61,413 nt of DNA. It comes from Blautia faecis (GTDB lineage Bacteria > Bacillota > Clostridia > Lachnospirales > Lachnospiraceae). The notes beneath the pieces were generated by a model. The model worked only from the letters and a program-made list of their open reading frames with translations. It did no database searches and was not told where the DNA came from. Both the position numbers and the translations under genes were made by a program. The stretch is taken from positions 1-61,413 of the forward strand of contig NZ_JAJCIA010000024.1 in the NCBI RefSeq assembly GCF_020554845.1, read 5' to 3'. Shown one piece after another: positions 16,206 through 24,091 of the stretch. Position 1 is the stretch's first letter. Each line of letters begins with the position of its first letter.

Positions 16206-16955
16206 TCAACCAAACCTCCCTGTAATATATTCTTCTGTTTTCTTGTTCTGTGGTCTGGAAAACAGTTCTGTAGTATCGTTGTATTCAATAATCTCACCCA
16301 GCAGAAAAAATGCAGTCTTGTCAGAAATACGGGCTGCCTGCTGCATATTGTGAGTTACGATCACGATGGTGTAACGGTCTTTTAATTCCAACGCCAGATC
16401 CTCAATGTGAGATGTGGAAATTGGATCAAGTGCAGAGGTAGGCTCATCCATAAGAAGTACCTCCGGCTCTACTGCAAGAGCTCTTGCAATGCAAAGTCTC
16501 TGCTGCTGTCCGCCAGACATACCCAGGGCGCTCTTTTTCAACCTGTCTTTTACCTCATCCCAGATAGAAGCATTTCGAAGAGCACGCTCTACGATATCGT
16601 CCAGTTTTTCCTTGGAATGAATTCCATGAGTACGAGGTCCATATGCAATGTTATCATAAATGCTCATTGGAAAAGGATTTGGTTTCTGGAAAACCATCCC
16701 AACACGTTTTCTAAGAAGGTTTACATCAATATCACCATAAATATCCTCACCGTCCAGACAAATATCGCCTGTGATCTTGCAGCCTTCCACAAGATCGTTC
16801 ATACGGTTTAAGGATTTCAGCAATGTGGATTTTCCGCAGCCGCTTGGACCAATGAACGCGGTAATCTTCTTTTCCGGAATCTCCAGATTAATATTTTTCA
16901 AGGCATGGAAGCTGCTGTAGTACAGATCCATGTTTTTTACATCTATTTTACCCAT
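16206..16955 (-). CDS. pstB: Phosphate ABC transporter ATPase PstB
   Basis: ATPase that powers high-affinity phosphate import. It has 249 residues from ATG 16953-16955, preceded by AAGGAG. Walker A is GPSGCGKS (36-43), followed by the PstB-specific [10 protein letters not shown] and [18 protein letters not shown] segments, the signature [15 protein letters not shown], Walker [13 protein letters not shown] and the switch histidine in IVTHNMQQA. It works with PstA and PstC, encoded upstream, and is coupled to phoU downstream. A 25-codon upstream extension in the same frame is not supported by a ribosome site. Confidence 0.96.
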   Translation of the reverse strand: MGKIDVKNMDLYYSSFHALKNINLEIPEKKITAFIGPSGCGKSTLLKSLNRMNDLVEGCKITGDICLDGEDIYGDIDVNLLRKRVGMVFQKPNPFPMSIYDNIAYGPRTHGIHSKEKLDDIVERALRNASIWDEVKDRLKKSALGMSGGQQQRLCIARALAVEPEVLLMDEPTSALDPISTSHIEDLALELKDRYTIVIVTHNMQQAARISDKTAFFLLGEIIEYNDTTELFSRPQNKKTEEYITGRFG

Positions 16956-17131
16956 AATTCTCCTTGCTGCAGAAATTTTTAGTTCTATTGCATTTTCTAA
17001 ACAACTCTGCTGAGTGTGAATTTTTATCAAGCTGACGTATCGCCTGCTGGCAATATTATCATATATGAAAGTTAGTTGTTTCTCGCCTATTGCGCTGCCA
17101 CAACTGCATACATTAGCAACACCTGTGGCAC

Positions 17132-17989
17132 TTACTGTCCGTTTGTGGCTTTGCTTAAATGCTTTGCACAGAAACCGGATACCCAGTTCAGCACAAGTAC
17201 GAAGATCAGCAGAATAACCGCTGTGGCATAAGCCTGCTCCATGTAAAGTCCCTCACTGGAAAGCACATACATATGAACTGCCAGGGTACGTCCGGATCCC
17301 ATCAGACTGGATGGAACCTTCGCCACAGCACCGGCAGTATAAATCAGGGCTGCAGTCTCACCAACAATACGTCCTGTCGCAAGTACCACACCGGAAAGGA
17401 TTCCAGGAATTGCACTTGGAAGCACCACTTTAAACACGGTGCGGAGCTTTCCTGCCCCAAGGCCAAAGGAAGCTTCTCTGTACGCATCCGGGACACCCAT
17501 AAGTGCCTCCTCTGTAGTACGGATGATCAGCGGAAGGATCATAATCACCAATGTCATAGCTCCCGCCAGAAGGGAATATCCCCAATGGAGAGCAGTACTG
17601 AAAAACAGAAGACCGAACAGACCGAAGATAATGGATGGAATTCCCTGAAGAGTCTCTGTTGTAATACGGATGATCTTAACCAACTTACTTCCTTTTTTCG
17701 CATATTCAACCAGATAAATTGCTGCAAAAATTCCAAATGGCACTGCGATCACCAGAGATAACAGGGTGATGATCAAGGTGTTGATCAGTGCCGGCATTAA
17801 AGATGCATTGTCAGAATTATATTCCAGTGCAAACAAGTCTGGTGTCAGATTTCCAACACCTTTTATCAGAATAAAACCAACAAGAAACGCCATAACTGCC
17901 ACTGTAATAATTGCAGATAACCATACCAGGAGCCTCAGGATGGCAGAACCAGGATGATTTTTCCAATAAGATAATTTATTTTTACTCAT
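17132..17989 (-). CDS. pstA: Phosphate ABC transporter permease PstA
   Basis: Inner permease subunit, 285 residues, with six hydrophobic helices and the binding-protein-dependent transport loop [28 protein letters not shown] (EAA-type) that contacts PstB. It pairs with PstC to form the membrane channel. Its start overlaps the pstC stop by eight bases. A gap of about 175 bases separates it from pstB; this gap holds no gene and no strong hairpin. Confidence 0.94.
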   Translation of the reverse strand: MSKNKLSYWKNHPGSAILRLLVWLSAIITVAVMAFLVGFILIKGVGNLTPDLFALEYNSDNASLMPALINTLIITLLSLVIAVPFGIFAAIYLVEYAKKGSKLVKIIRITTETLQGIPSIIFGLFGLLFFSTALHWGYSLLAGAMTLVIMILPLIIRTTEEALMGVPDAYREASFGLGAGKLRTVFKVVLPSAIPGILSGVVLATGRIVGETAALIYTAGAVAKVPSSLMGSGRTLAVHMYVLSSEGLYMEQAYATAVILLIFVLVLNWVSGFCAKHLSKATNGQ

Positions 17990-18836
17990 CTTCTGCTCTC
18001 CTTTTCAGGGCTGATACACACAGGTTGATAATCAGGATGAATACGAAAAGTACAACACCTGTAGCAATCAGCGCTTCCCTGTGAAGATCGGTTGCATAGC
18101 CCATTTCAATTACAATATTTGCGGTCATGGTTCGAAGTCCTTTGAAAAGCCCCTGTGGCATCCAGGTCTGGTTTCCAGCTACCATGATCACTGCCATCGT
18201 CTCACCAATGGCTCGTCCGATTCCAAGAACCACACCAGCTAATACACCTGATTTTGCAGCCGGAAAAACAGTGCCAAATACACTTTTTTCGTGGGTTGCT
18301 CCAAGTGCCAGTGCCCCTTCATAATAACTTGTGGGAACACTTTTTAAGGCTGGTTCTGCAACGCCGGTTACCGTTGGAAGGATCATAATTCCAAGAAGTA
18401 CAGAAGCTGTCAGCATGGTACTTCCATCATGACCGGTAAGCTGTCGAAGCAGCGGGACAAACACTGTCAAACCGAAAAATCCATAAACAACAGATGGGAT
18501 TCCTGCAAGGAGGTTTACCATTGCCTTTAATGGTGCATACAGCTTTTTCGGACAATAAAATGCAAGGAAGATTGCAAGCAGAAGGGCTGTTGGAACTCCC
18601 ACCACAATTGCCCCTGCTGTTACATAAATACTTCCCAGAATGAATGGAAAAATTCCATACAGTCCATTGGATGGCTTCCACTTCATTCCAAACAGAAAAT
18701 CTGGCAGACCAATCTTCGCCATTGCCGGTATTCCGTTTGCAAACAGGAAAATGCAGATTAATGCAACGGCTAATACGGAGGTACAGGCCGCTGCAAGGAA
18801 TACAAATTTCATTACAGTTTCATTGATCGATTTCAT
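17982..18836 (-). CDS. pstC: Phosphate ABC transporter permease PstC
   Basis: Partner permease of PstA, 284 residues, with six helices. LIFGMKWKP-like early loop and the PALKSVPTSYYEGALALGATHEKSVFG EAA-type coupling loop are typical of PstC. An arginine-containing GIGRAIGETMAVIMVAGN segment matches the conserved PstC channel region. It follows pstS after 177 bases that contain an intercistronic hairpin, so it is likely expressed at a lower level than pstS. Confidence 0.94.
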   Translation of the reverse strand: MKSINETVMKFVFLAAACTSVLAVALICIFLFANGIPAMAKIGLPDFLFGMKWKPSNGLYGIFPFILGSIYVTAGAIVVGVPTALLLAIFLAFYCPKKLYAPLKAMVNLLAGIPSVVYGFFGLTVFVPLLRQLTGHDGSTMLTASVLLGIMILPTVTGVAEPALKSVPTSYYEGALALGATHEKSVFGTVFPAAKSGVLAGVVLGIGRAIGETMAVIMVAGNQTWMPQGLFKGLRTMTANIVIEMGYATDLHREALIATGVVLFVFILIINLCVSALKRRAEDE

Positions 18837-18871
18837 ATAAAGTAAGTTCCTTTTTTATTCGGAAAATTTGG

Positions 18872-18904
18872 ATCCTGCAAAGCTTTTGACCGGCTTTGCA
18901 GGAT
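18872..18904 (-). terminator. Intercistronic hairpin between pstS and pstC
   Basis: ATCCTGCAAAGC (18872-18883) pairs perfectly with GCTTTGCAGGAT (18893-18904), a 12-bp stem with a nine-base loop. On the minus strand it is followed by CCAAATTTTCC rather than a clean T-run, so it is more likely a partial terminator or mRNA-stabilising stem giving excess pstS. Confidence 0.65.
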
Positions 18905-18953
18905 TCCTTATTTCTGTTTCATGTTTCGTAACTGTAAAGGTACTTTATTTCTT

Positions 18954-19002
18954 TACTATTCACTGATAGCGTTCCGCAAGGTGTTTTTTTGTGAACAGTA
19001 AC
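18954..19002. repeat. GTTACTG-family palindrome in the pstS-pstC gap
   Basis: TTTACTATTCACTGATAGCG, TTCCGCAAGG, seven T, then GTGAACAGTAAC. The ends are inverted repeats, and the middle closely matches the reverse complement of bases 1-55. No coding content. Confidence 0.65.
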
Positions 19003-19013
19003 TTTATTTCTTA

Positions 19014-19874
19014 TTATTTTGTAAGGTCTTCCCAGGTTGTGATGTTGCCTGTGTAAACATCTTTTACCTGCTCACTGGTAAGTTCCTCAACACCGCTGTC
19101 GTTGTTTACGATTACAGCGATACCATCTTTTGCGATAACAGTTGCGGTAAGACCAGCCTCAAGCTCGCTGTCTTTCAAATCACGGGATGCCATACCGATA
19201 TCGCAGAGTCCGTCGATTGCAGATGTCATACCAGTTGTAGAATCGCTCTGCTGAACCTCAATATCAACTTTGTTATTTACTGCCTTGTAGCCTTCAGCAA
19301 GTTTCTCCATAACTGGTGTTACAGAAGAGGATCCAGCTACTACAACTTTTCCTTCTACGTCAGCTGCTTCATATGCAGGTTTGTCGCCTACTGAGATGTA
19401 TCCGTTGTCTTCAATGATCTGCTGTCCGTCTGCGCTCATGATGTATGTGATGAAATCCTGTGCTGCTTCGCTGACATCATCTTTTGTTGCAATATTGAAT
19501 GGACGAACCACCTTGTAATCACCAGACTCGATGCTCTCTGCTGTTGCCTCTGCACCATCGATCTTTACTGCTGTTACGCTGTCATCCAGGGAGCCAAGGG
19601 ATACATATCCGATTGCGTTCTCATCCTGAGCTACTGTGCTTAACATAACGGATGTGCTGTTTGTGATCTTTGCTGCCTCAGTTGTATTGTCTACTTTATT
19701 TCCATCTGCATCTTTTTCTTCAATTCCAAACAGTTCGATAAATGCGCCTCTTGTACCGGATCCGTCTTCTCTTGAACAGATTGTAATATCTCCGGAAGCT
19801 GCTGCCATAACTGTTGTTCCCATTGTTGCTACTCCTAATAATGCCGCCATTGCTACTGCTAAACCTTTTTTCAT
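19014..19874 (-). CDS. pstS: Phosphate-binding protein PstS (circularly permuted order)
   Basis: Extracytoplasmic phosphate receptor for Pst, 286 residues with an N-terminal Sec signal (MKKGLAVAMAALLGVATMG, cleavage likely after MAA) and no lipobox cysteine. The motif order is unusual. The part normally in the second half comes first: SREDGSGTRG (34-43), AIGYVS (87-92) and the EDNGYISV region. The part normally first comes second: AGSSSVTP (180-187), QSDSTTG (209-215), DIGMASR (225-231), DGIAVIVN (250-257) and YTGNITTW (274-281). All phosphate-contact loops are present, so it should be functional as a permuted two-lobe receptor. First gene of the operon, under candidate Pho boxes. Confidence 0.9.
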   Translation of the reverse strand: MKKGLAVAMAALLGVATMGTTVMAAASGDITICSREDGSGTRGAFIELFGIEEKDADGNKVDNTTEAAKITNSTSVMLSTVAQDENAIGYVSLGSLDDSVTAVKIDGAEATAESIESGDYKVVRPFNIATKDDVSEAAQDFITYIMSADGQQIIEDNGYISVGDKPAYEAADVEGKVVVAGSSSVTPVMEKLAEGYKAVNNKVDIEVQQSDSTTGMTSAIDGLCDIGMASRDLKDSELEAGLTATVIAKDGIAVIVNNDSGVEELTSEQVKDVYTGNITTWEDLTK

Positions 19875-19953
19875 AGTTTTAAATTCTCCTTTTCTTCGCG
19901 GTCCTAATGTTTTTATCTCTCTCGCGATTACAGTTGTATCTTAATGTTTGGAT

Positions 19954-19993
19954 GTAAAATGCACTAGCTTTTAAAAGTAAAATCGCAGTAAAA
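19954..19993 (-). promoter_or_regulatory. Candidate Pho boxes upstream of pstS
   Basis: On the minus strand TTTTAC occurs three times, at 19988-19993, 19977-19982 and 19954-19959, with starts 11 and 23 bases apart (about one and two helical turns). Direct repeats in phase about 80-120 bases before a pst gene fit PhoP binding in Firmicutes. No good -35 box was found, which fits an activator-dependent promoter. Confidence 0.45.
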
Positions 19994-20068
19994 TATGGCA
20001 GCGGTATTTTATATGTTTTTTAACAATATTTTCTTTTCCTTCACTGGATATTTCTAAGGGTTTATCCG

Positions 20069-20097
20069 TTGCTTCCACAGCGTTTTTCTTATATAAT
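20069..20097 (+). promoter_or_regulatory. Sigma-A promoter of the alarmone synthetase gene
   Basis: TTGCTT (20069-20074), 17 bases, TATAAT (20092-20097). A good vegetative promoter, divergent from pstS, with a leader of about 55 bases. Confidence 0.75.
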
Positions 20098-20157
20098 AAG
20101 ACTATATAAAATTCTTCATGCAGAATAATCTGTATGTTAAAAATGAAAGGATTTGCC

Positions 20158-20838
20158 ATGAACGAAGTAGAAAAGAATGCGCCCTGGCTGGATACGCCAG
20201 ATCCGCAGCGTTTTATCAAAAATGCAGCAAAGTTTAATGATCTGATGATGATGTATAGATGTGCCATCCGGGAGGTACAGACCAAGCTGGAGGTTCTGGA
20301 TGATGAATTTTCCGTGGAGTATAAGAGAAATCCTATTTCTTTTATTAAGACAAGGATAAAGAAACCGGAGAGCATTTACCGGAAACTGCAGAAGCTGGGA
20401 TATGATTTTACAGCGGAGAATATTCAGGAACAATTAAATGACGTGGCTGGTGTCCGGGTGGTCTGTGCTTTCATTGACGATATTTATACAGTGGCCAATC
20501 TGATTGCCGGACAGGATGATATTAAAGTTATTAAAATCAAGGATTATATCAAGAATCCGAAGCCAAATGGTTATCGTAGTTATCATATGATAGTAGAGAT
20601 TCCTGTATTCTTCTCCAAGGGGAAAACACCTATGAGAGTAGAACTTCAGATCCGTACCAACGGCATGGACTTCTGGGCTACATTGGAGCATCAGCTCCGC
20701 TACAAGAAGGGAATCGAGGACCTGCCAGGATATGCAGAGATCAGTGAAGAACTGCTCCGCTCGGCTCAGGCAGTAATCGAAACGGATAACGAAATGCAAA
20801 AAATTAAGAATAAAATCGGAATGTTTCATGATATCTAA
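20158..20838 (+). CDS. relQ: Small alarmone synthetase (RelQ/YjbM type)
   Basis: Single-domain (p)ppGpp synthetase that makes alarmone from GTP/GDP and ATP. It has 226 residues from ATG 20158, which follows GAAAGGA; two in-frame ATGs up to 20134 are less well placed. Synthetase motifs are present: SIYRKLQKLGYDFT (RIKxxxSI region), DVAGVRVVC, KPNGYRSYHMIVEIP and the ELQIRTNGMDFWATLEHQL block. There is no HD hydrolase, TGS or ACT domain, which excludes the long Rel protein. It stands alone, with its own promoter and a strong terminator. RelP is the other possible subtype. Confidence 0.9.
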   Translation: MNEVEKNAPWLDTPDPQRFIKNAAKFNDLMMMYRCAIREVQTKLEVLDDEFSVEYKRNPISFIKTRIKKPESIYRKLQKLGYDFTAENIQEQLNDVAGVRVVCAFIDDIYTVANLIAGQDDIKVIKIKDYIKNPKPNGYRSYHMIVEIPVFFSKGKTPMRVELQIRTNGMDFWATLEHQLRYKKGIEDLPGYAEISEELLRSAQAVIETDNEMQKIKNKIGMFHDI

Positions 20839-20843
20839 TAAAA

Positions 20844-20907
20844 AACAGCGGCTCTACCTGTGAAATGCTCACTTTCACAGGTAAAACCGCTGTTCTCTTT
20901 TTTTATT
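20844..20907. terminator. Bidirectional terminator
   Basis: AACAGCGG and ACCTGTGAAA on the left pair with TTTCACAGGT and CCGCTGTT on the right. The plus side ends in seven T and the minus side in six T. It serves both relQ and the convergent small membrane-protein gene. Confidence 0.9.
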
Positions 20908-21232
20908 TAAGCCACACGAATACACAGAATAAAATAAACAAAAATGCCGCACCGCCAAAGATCAGTCCCACAGTCAGTGACGCCTTTAGCGAAAGCCAGA
21001 TGATTCCTCTTCTTTCTTCCTTCGTCATCGGCGGATTCTGAAAAGCGCTCAGATTATCCGTCACTTCATTTTCCATTCCCGGTTCCGGCACTTTTACATC
21101 AAATTCTTTTCTGCGTCTGGATGGATCTCCAGGAAATATCTGCCATGGTCTTCTGGAATTCCAGGGCATACCATCCACATCCATATTGGCTACTGTGTAA
21201 TCGGGCAATTCTTCTTTTTTTCTTTTTCCCAT
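20903..21232 (-). CDS. Small single-span membrane protein, unknown function
   Basis: A 109-residue protein I do not recognise. The first ~70 residues are polar and charged (MGKRKKEELPDYTVANMD... with PWQIFPGDPSRRRK). A short KEERRGIIW segment then leads into a C-terminal hydrophobic helix of about 23 residues (VGLIFGGAAFLFILFCVFVW). It looks like a cytoplasmic domain on a C-terminal anchor. AGGAGG lies six bases before the ATG, so translation is likely. Its upstream sequence is entirely the composite palindrome that begins 16 bases before the ATG, so its promoter must be in or beyond that element. Confidence 0.7.
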   Translation of the reverse strand: MGKRKKEELPDYTVANMDVDGMPWNSRRPWQIFPGDPSRRRKEFDVKVPEPGMENEVTDNLSAFQNPPMTKEERRGIIWLSLKASLTVGLIFGGAAFLFILFCVFVWLK

Positions 21233-21280
21233 GTAGAACCTCCTGTTTTGCTATTTAATGTGTTGGTCGTTATTCCGGAC

Positions 21281-21458
21281 GCGATTTCACAATGTATATT
21301 CACCGCCGCGCGTCGCAACGTTCCGGCAAGCTAATGACTAACTACGACTAAGACGCTCAGGAGAGCCTTCGCGCCTAAGTCTCCGTAAGTCATGGATCTC
21401 GCCTCCACTAAAACCGCTCCTAAAATGCGCGGCTTGCGAATATACATTGCAAAATCGC
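21281..21458. ncRNA. Left structured unit of the palindromic element
   Basis: The first and last 21 bases pair at 19 of 21 positions. Inside, GACTAAGACGC pairs with GCGCCTAAGTC around the loop TCAGGAGAGCCTTC, and GGAGA in that loop can pair with TCTCC immediately after the stem, giving a possible pseudoknot. TAAAACCGC and CAACG flank the core. The same core, with different stems, is found inverted at 21640-21818. Orientation of transcription, if any, is unknown; this unit's core reads on the plus strand. Confidence 0.45.
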
Positions 21459-21460
21459 TG

Positions 21461-21491
21461 GTTACTGGAAAGGGAAGAAAGAAACAGTAAC
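21461..21491. repeat. GTTACTG-family inverted repeat inside the element
   Basis: GTTACTG (21461-21467) and CAGTAAC (21485-21491) enclose a purine-rich 17-base spacer. It lies at the inner edge of the left unit and is part of the family also found at 11488, 42145, 45323 and 61361. Confidence 0.5.
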
Positions 21492-21639
21492 GACAACAAC
21501 GAGGGTGGGGTGAAGTAGTTGGTATCCCGCAACTTTATTGTTTTTTGCCAATCTATCATTGCCAAGAAAGTATCGGGAAACCAATCACTCCCCCTCTGTC
21601 GAAAGTTCCTATGAACAAATAAGTCCCAGACAGTACACA

Positions 21640-21818
21640 GCATTCGGGCAATGGTGATTGCTCTAGCGAGCCATTTCAGGCGCGGTTTTAGCGTAGGCGA
21701 AATCCACTGCTTACGGAGACTTAATCGTGAAGGCTCTCCTGAACGATTTAGTCGCAGTTAGCAGTTAGTTCGCTGGAGCGTTGCGCCGGCGAGTGAGCAA
21801 TCACCATTGTCCGAATGC
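21640..21818. ncRNA. Right structured unit of the palindromic element
   Basis: The first and last 24 bases pair at 23 of 24 positions. Reverse-complemented, the core matches the left unit: CAACGCTCC, GACTAAATCGT pairing with ACGATTAAGTC, the identical loop TCAGGAGAGCCTTC, then TCTCCGTAAG, and CTAAAACCGC. The stem sequences differ from the left unit, but pairing is kept in both the outer and inner helices, which is the mark of selection on structure. In this orientation the core reads on the minus strand. Confidence 0.45.
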
Positions 21819-21855
21819 GTCCGCCTTGAACAACTTTCAACACACTAAATAGCAA

Positions 21856-21878
21856 CAGACCAGGTAATCCCTGGCCTG
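21856..21878 (-). terminator. Terminator stem after oppF
   Basis: CAGACCAGG (21856-21864) pairs with CCTGGCCTG (21870-21878) around a five-base loop. On the minus strand the sequence that follows is TTGCTATTT, which is the end of the palindromic element. The usual T-run is therefore supplied, or interrupted, by that element. Confidence 0.65.
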
Positions 21879-21886
21879 CTTTATTC

Positions 21887-22894
21887 TTAGTCATACAGAT
21901 GGCAGCGCACCTTATGCCCATTTCCCATATCTTTTACCTCAGGCACCTGATTCTTACAAATCTCCATGCACTTCCGGCATCTGGTATGGAACTTACATCC
22001 CTTAGGCGGATTCGCCGGGGATGGAATATTTCCCTCCAGAATGATACGGTTTCTCTTCAGATCCGGATCCGGCATAGGAATTGCAGAGAACAGAGCCTCT
22101 GTATACGGATGAAGAGGATTTGCAAAAATATCTGATGTGGTACCAGTCTCCACAAGACCACCCAGATACATAACACCGATAGTATCGGAAATATGCTCTA
22201 CAACGGAAAGGTCATGAGAGATAAACAGATAAGTCAGATTTCTCTTCTCCTGAAGTTCCTTTAACAGGTTGATGATCTGAGCCTGTACCGAAACATCAAG
22301 CGCAGAAACCGGCTCGTCACACACAACGAACTCCGGATTCAATGCAAGTGCTCTCGCAATACAGATACGCTGTCTCTGTCCACCAGAGAACTCATGGGGA
22401 TAACGGTCCTTATGATAAGACTGAAGTCCACAGTCATCCATGATCTTGGTCACATAATCTGCATATTCAGACTTAGGAACCAGGTTATGCTCTCTTACAG
22501 CTTCCCCGATGATCTCGCCAACCGGCAGTCTTGGGGAAAGGGAAGAATATGGATCCTGGAAAATGATCTGCATCTTGGTACGCATATCGCGCATTTCTCT
22601 ATTGGAAAGACCGTAAACATCTTTTCCGTTGAAGAGAACCTGTCCGTCTGTTTTCTCAATCAGCCTTAAGATGGTTCTTCCTGTGGTAGATTTACCACAT
22701 CCGGACTCTCCAACCAGACCCATCGTGGTTCCTCTCTTTAATGTGAAAGAAACGTCATCAACTGCTTTTACAGCTCCAACCTGCTTACCGAACATTCCAC
22801 CCTTGATCGGGAAATATTTCTTAAGATGGGATACCTCCAGAATGTTATCGGACTGCTGATTCTTTGTATTTTCTGCTGTCTTATTCTCACTCAT
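21887..22894 (-). CDS. oppF: Oligopeptide ABC transporter ATPase OppF
   Basis: One of two ATPases of the peptide importer, 335 residues from ATG 22892-22894, with a GGGGGA site. Walker A GESGCGKST, Q-loop IIFQDPYSSLSPR (the OppF-type form), signature FSGGQRQRICIARAL, Walker B FVVCDEPVSALD and a C-terminal oligopeptide-transporter extension with CKFHTRCRKCMEIC cysteines, a known iron-sulfur-like feature of this subfamily. Its start overlaps the oppD stop by eight bases. Last gene of the operon. Confidence 0.94.
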   Translation of the reverse strand: MSENKTAENTKNQQSDNILEVSHLKKYFPIKGGMFGKQVGAVKAVDDVSFTLKRGTTMGLVGESGCGKSTTGRTILRLIEKTDGQVLFNGKDVYGLSNREMRDMRTKMQIIFQDPYSSLSPRLPVGEIIGEAVREHNLVPKSEYADYVTKIMDDCGLQSYHKDRYPHEFSGGQRQRICIARALALNPEFVVCDEPVSALDVSVQAQIINLLKELQEKRNLTYLFISHDLSVVEHISDTIGVMYLGGLVETGTTSDIFANPLHPYTEALFSAIPMPDPDLKRNRIILEGNIPSPANPPKGCKFHTRCRKCMEICKNQVPEVKDMGNGHKVRCHLYD

Positions 22895-24083
22895 GAGTTT
22901 TTCCCCCTTCCCCTGGATGAACATTTGCCAGCCATCCTGCTTCCGGACGGTCTGCATAGCGGTAACAGCTTACTTCATGTGTAGGACTTAATTTGATCAC
23001 GCCTGGATAGCTTCCCTGACACTTGTCACAGCTAAGCTCACAACGGTCACGGAAATAACAGTAATCCGGCATATCAATAGGGTTCGGAACCTTACCTGGA
23101 ATACTGTAAAGCTTGTCAACCTTTTTGCCTACAACCGGTTTTGAACGCATAAGTCCAATGGTGTATGGATGAGACGGGTTCTTAAAAATCTCACTTGCAG
23201 TACCTTTTTCAACTACACGACCGGCATACATAACAACTACATAATCTGCCATCTCTGCAATAACACCCAGGTCATGAGTGATCAGCATAATGGAAGAATT
23301 GATCTTATCCTTCAGGTTACGCATCAGATCCAGGATCTGCGCCTGAATGGTAACGTCAAGAGCTGTGGTAGGCTCATCAGCAATGATCAGTCTTGGATTA
23401 CAAGCAAGACCGATTGCGATACATACACGCTGACGCATACCACCGGAAAGCTCATGAGGATACATCTTATAAACGCCCTCACTGTTGGCAATTCCAACCA
23501 GCTTCAGCATTTCGATGGTTCTGGCCTTTACCTGCTCTTTGCTCATATCCGGATTGTGAAGCTTGGTGATCTCATCAACCTGCTCTCCAATGCGGAATAC
23601 CGGGTTCAGTGCAGTCATAGGCTCCTGGAAAATCATGGAAAGCTCATTTCCGCGAAGCTTCTGCATTTCACTTGTAGGAGTATTTACAATATTGTAAACC
23701 TTGTCTCCGGTATTAAAACGGATTTCTCCTTCTACAGTCTGTCCCTGAGGACGCTGTACCAGCTGCATAAGGGAAAGGCTAGTTACAGACTTTCCACAAC
23801 CGGATTCTCCAACAACACCAACTGTTTTTCCCTGAGGAATTTCAAAGCTTACACCATCAACGGCTTTAACAGTTCCAATATCTGTAAAGAAATAAGTATG
23901 AACATTGTCAAACTCAACTACGTTTTCCGGATTCTTCATGGTAGTGATATACTCTGACTCCGGAATATTCTTTCTGTTTCTTTTCTTCTCTATCTCATTG
24001 GTGATCTTTCGATTCTCTTTGGAGATTCTTTTGGTTTCCTTAGCTGAGATATAGTTTGCGTTTTTCTTACCAAATAATGCCAT
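22887..24083 (-). CDS. oppD: Oligopeptide ABC transporter ATPase OppD
   Basis: Partner ATPase of OppF, 398 residues. After a charged ~50-residue N-terminal extension (MALFGKKNANYISAKETKRI...), the ABC domain starts at VVEFDNVHTYF. It has Walker A GESGCGKSV, Q-loop MIFQEPMTALNP (OppD-type), signature LSGGMRQRVCIAIGL, Walker B LIIADEPTTALD and the C-terminal CYFRDRCELSCDKC cysteine cluster. Normal OppD is about 330-350 residues. The extra N-terminus might be an artefact, but the first ATG lies eight bases after oppC with a GGTAGGTG site, so I keep it. Confidence 0.93.
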   Translation of the reverse strand: MALFGKKNANYISAKETKRISKENRKITNEIEKKRNRKNIPESEYITTMKNPENVVEFDNVHTYFFTDIGTVKAVDGVSFEIPQGKTVGVVGESGCGKSVTSLSLMQLVQRPQGQTVEGEIRFNTGDKVYNIVNTPTSEMQKLRGNELSMIFQEPMTALNPVFRIGEQVDEITKLHNPDMSKEQVKARTIEMLKLVGIANSEGVYKMYPHELSGGMRQRVCIAIGLACNPRLIIADEPTTALDVTIQAQILDLMRNLKDKINSSIMLITHDLGVIAEMADYVVVMYAGRVVEKGTASEIFKNPSHPYTIGLMRSKPVVGKKVDKLYSIPGKVPNPIDMPDYCYFRDRCELSCDKCQGSYPGVIKLSPTHEVSCYRYADRPEAGWLANVHPGEGGKTHE

Positions 24084-24091
24084 ATTCGCAC

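Larger units (their letters stand above)
21248..21855. mobile_element. Composite palindromic element with two inverted structured units
   Basis: A gene-free ~608-bp block. Its ends are inverted repeats of 18 bases (TTGCTATTTARTGTGTTG) matching at 17 of 18. Inside are two related ~178-base units in opposite orientation (21281-21458 and 21640-21818), separated by about 180 bases that contain another GTTACTG..CAGTAAC repeat (21461-21491). The right end touches the oppF terminator stem, and the left end touches the ribosome site of the small membrane-protein gene. Terminal inverted repeats and lack of genes suggest a non-autonomous mobile element; conserved internal folding suggests a functional RNA or DNA structure. 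No known element was recognised. Confidence 0.6.

Noticed and set aside
21338..21643. 101-codon minus-strand frame inside the palindromic element
   Set aside because: It runs across the left structured unit and spacer, is rich in R and S, has no good ribosome site, and follows the repeat rather than codon structure.
21281..21818. Integron attC-like sites
   Set aside because: The units are long imperfect palindromes, but GTTRRRY/RYYYAAC core sites are not at their ends, and there is no integrase.
21248..21855. Group II intron or retron RNA
   Set aside because: No reverse transcriptase gene or domain V-like hairpin was seen, and the inverted arrangement does not fit.
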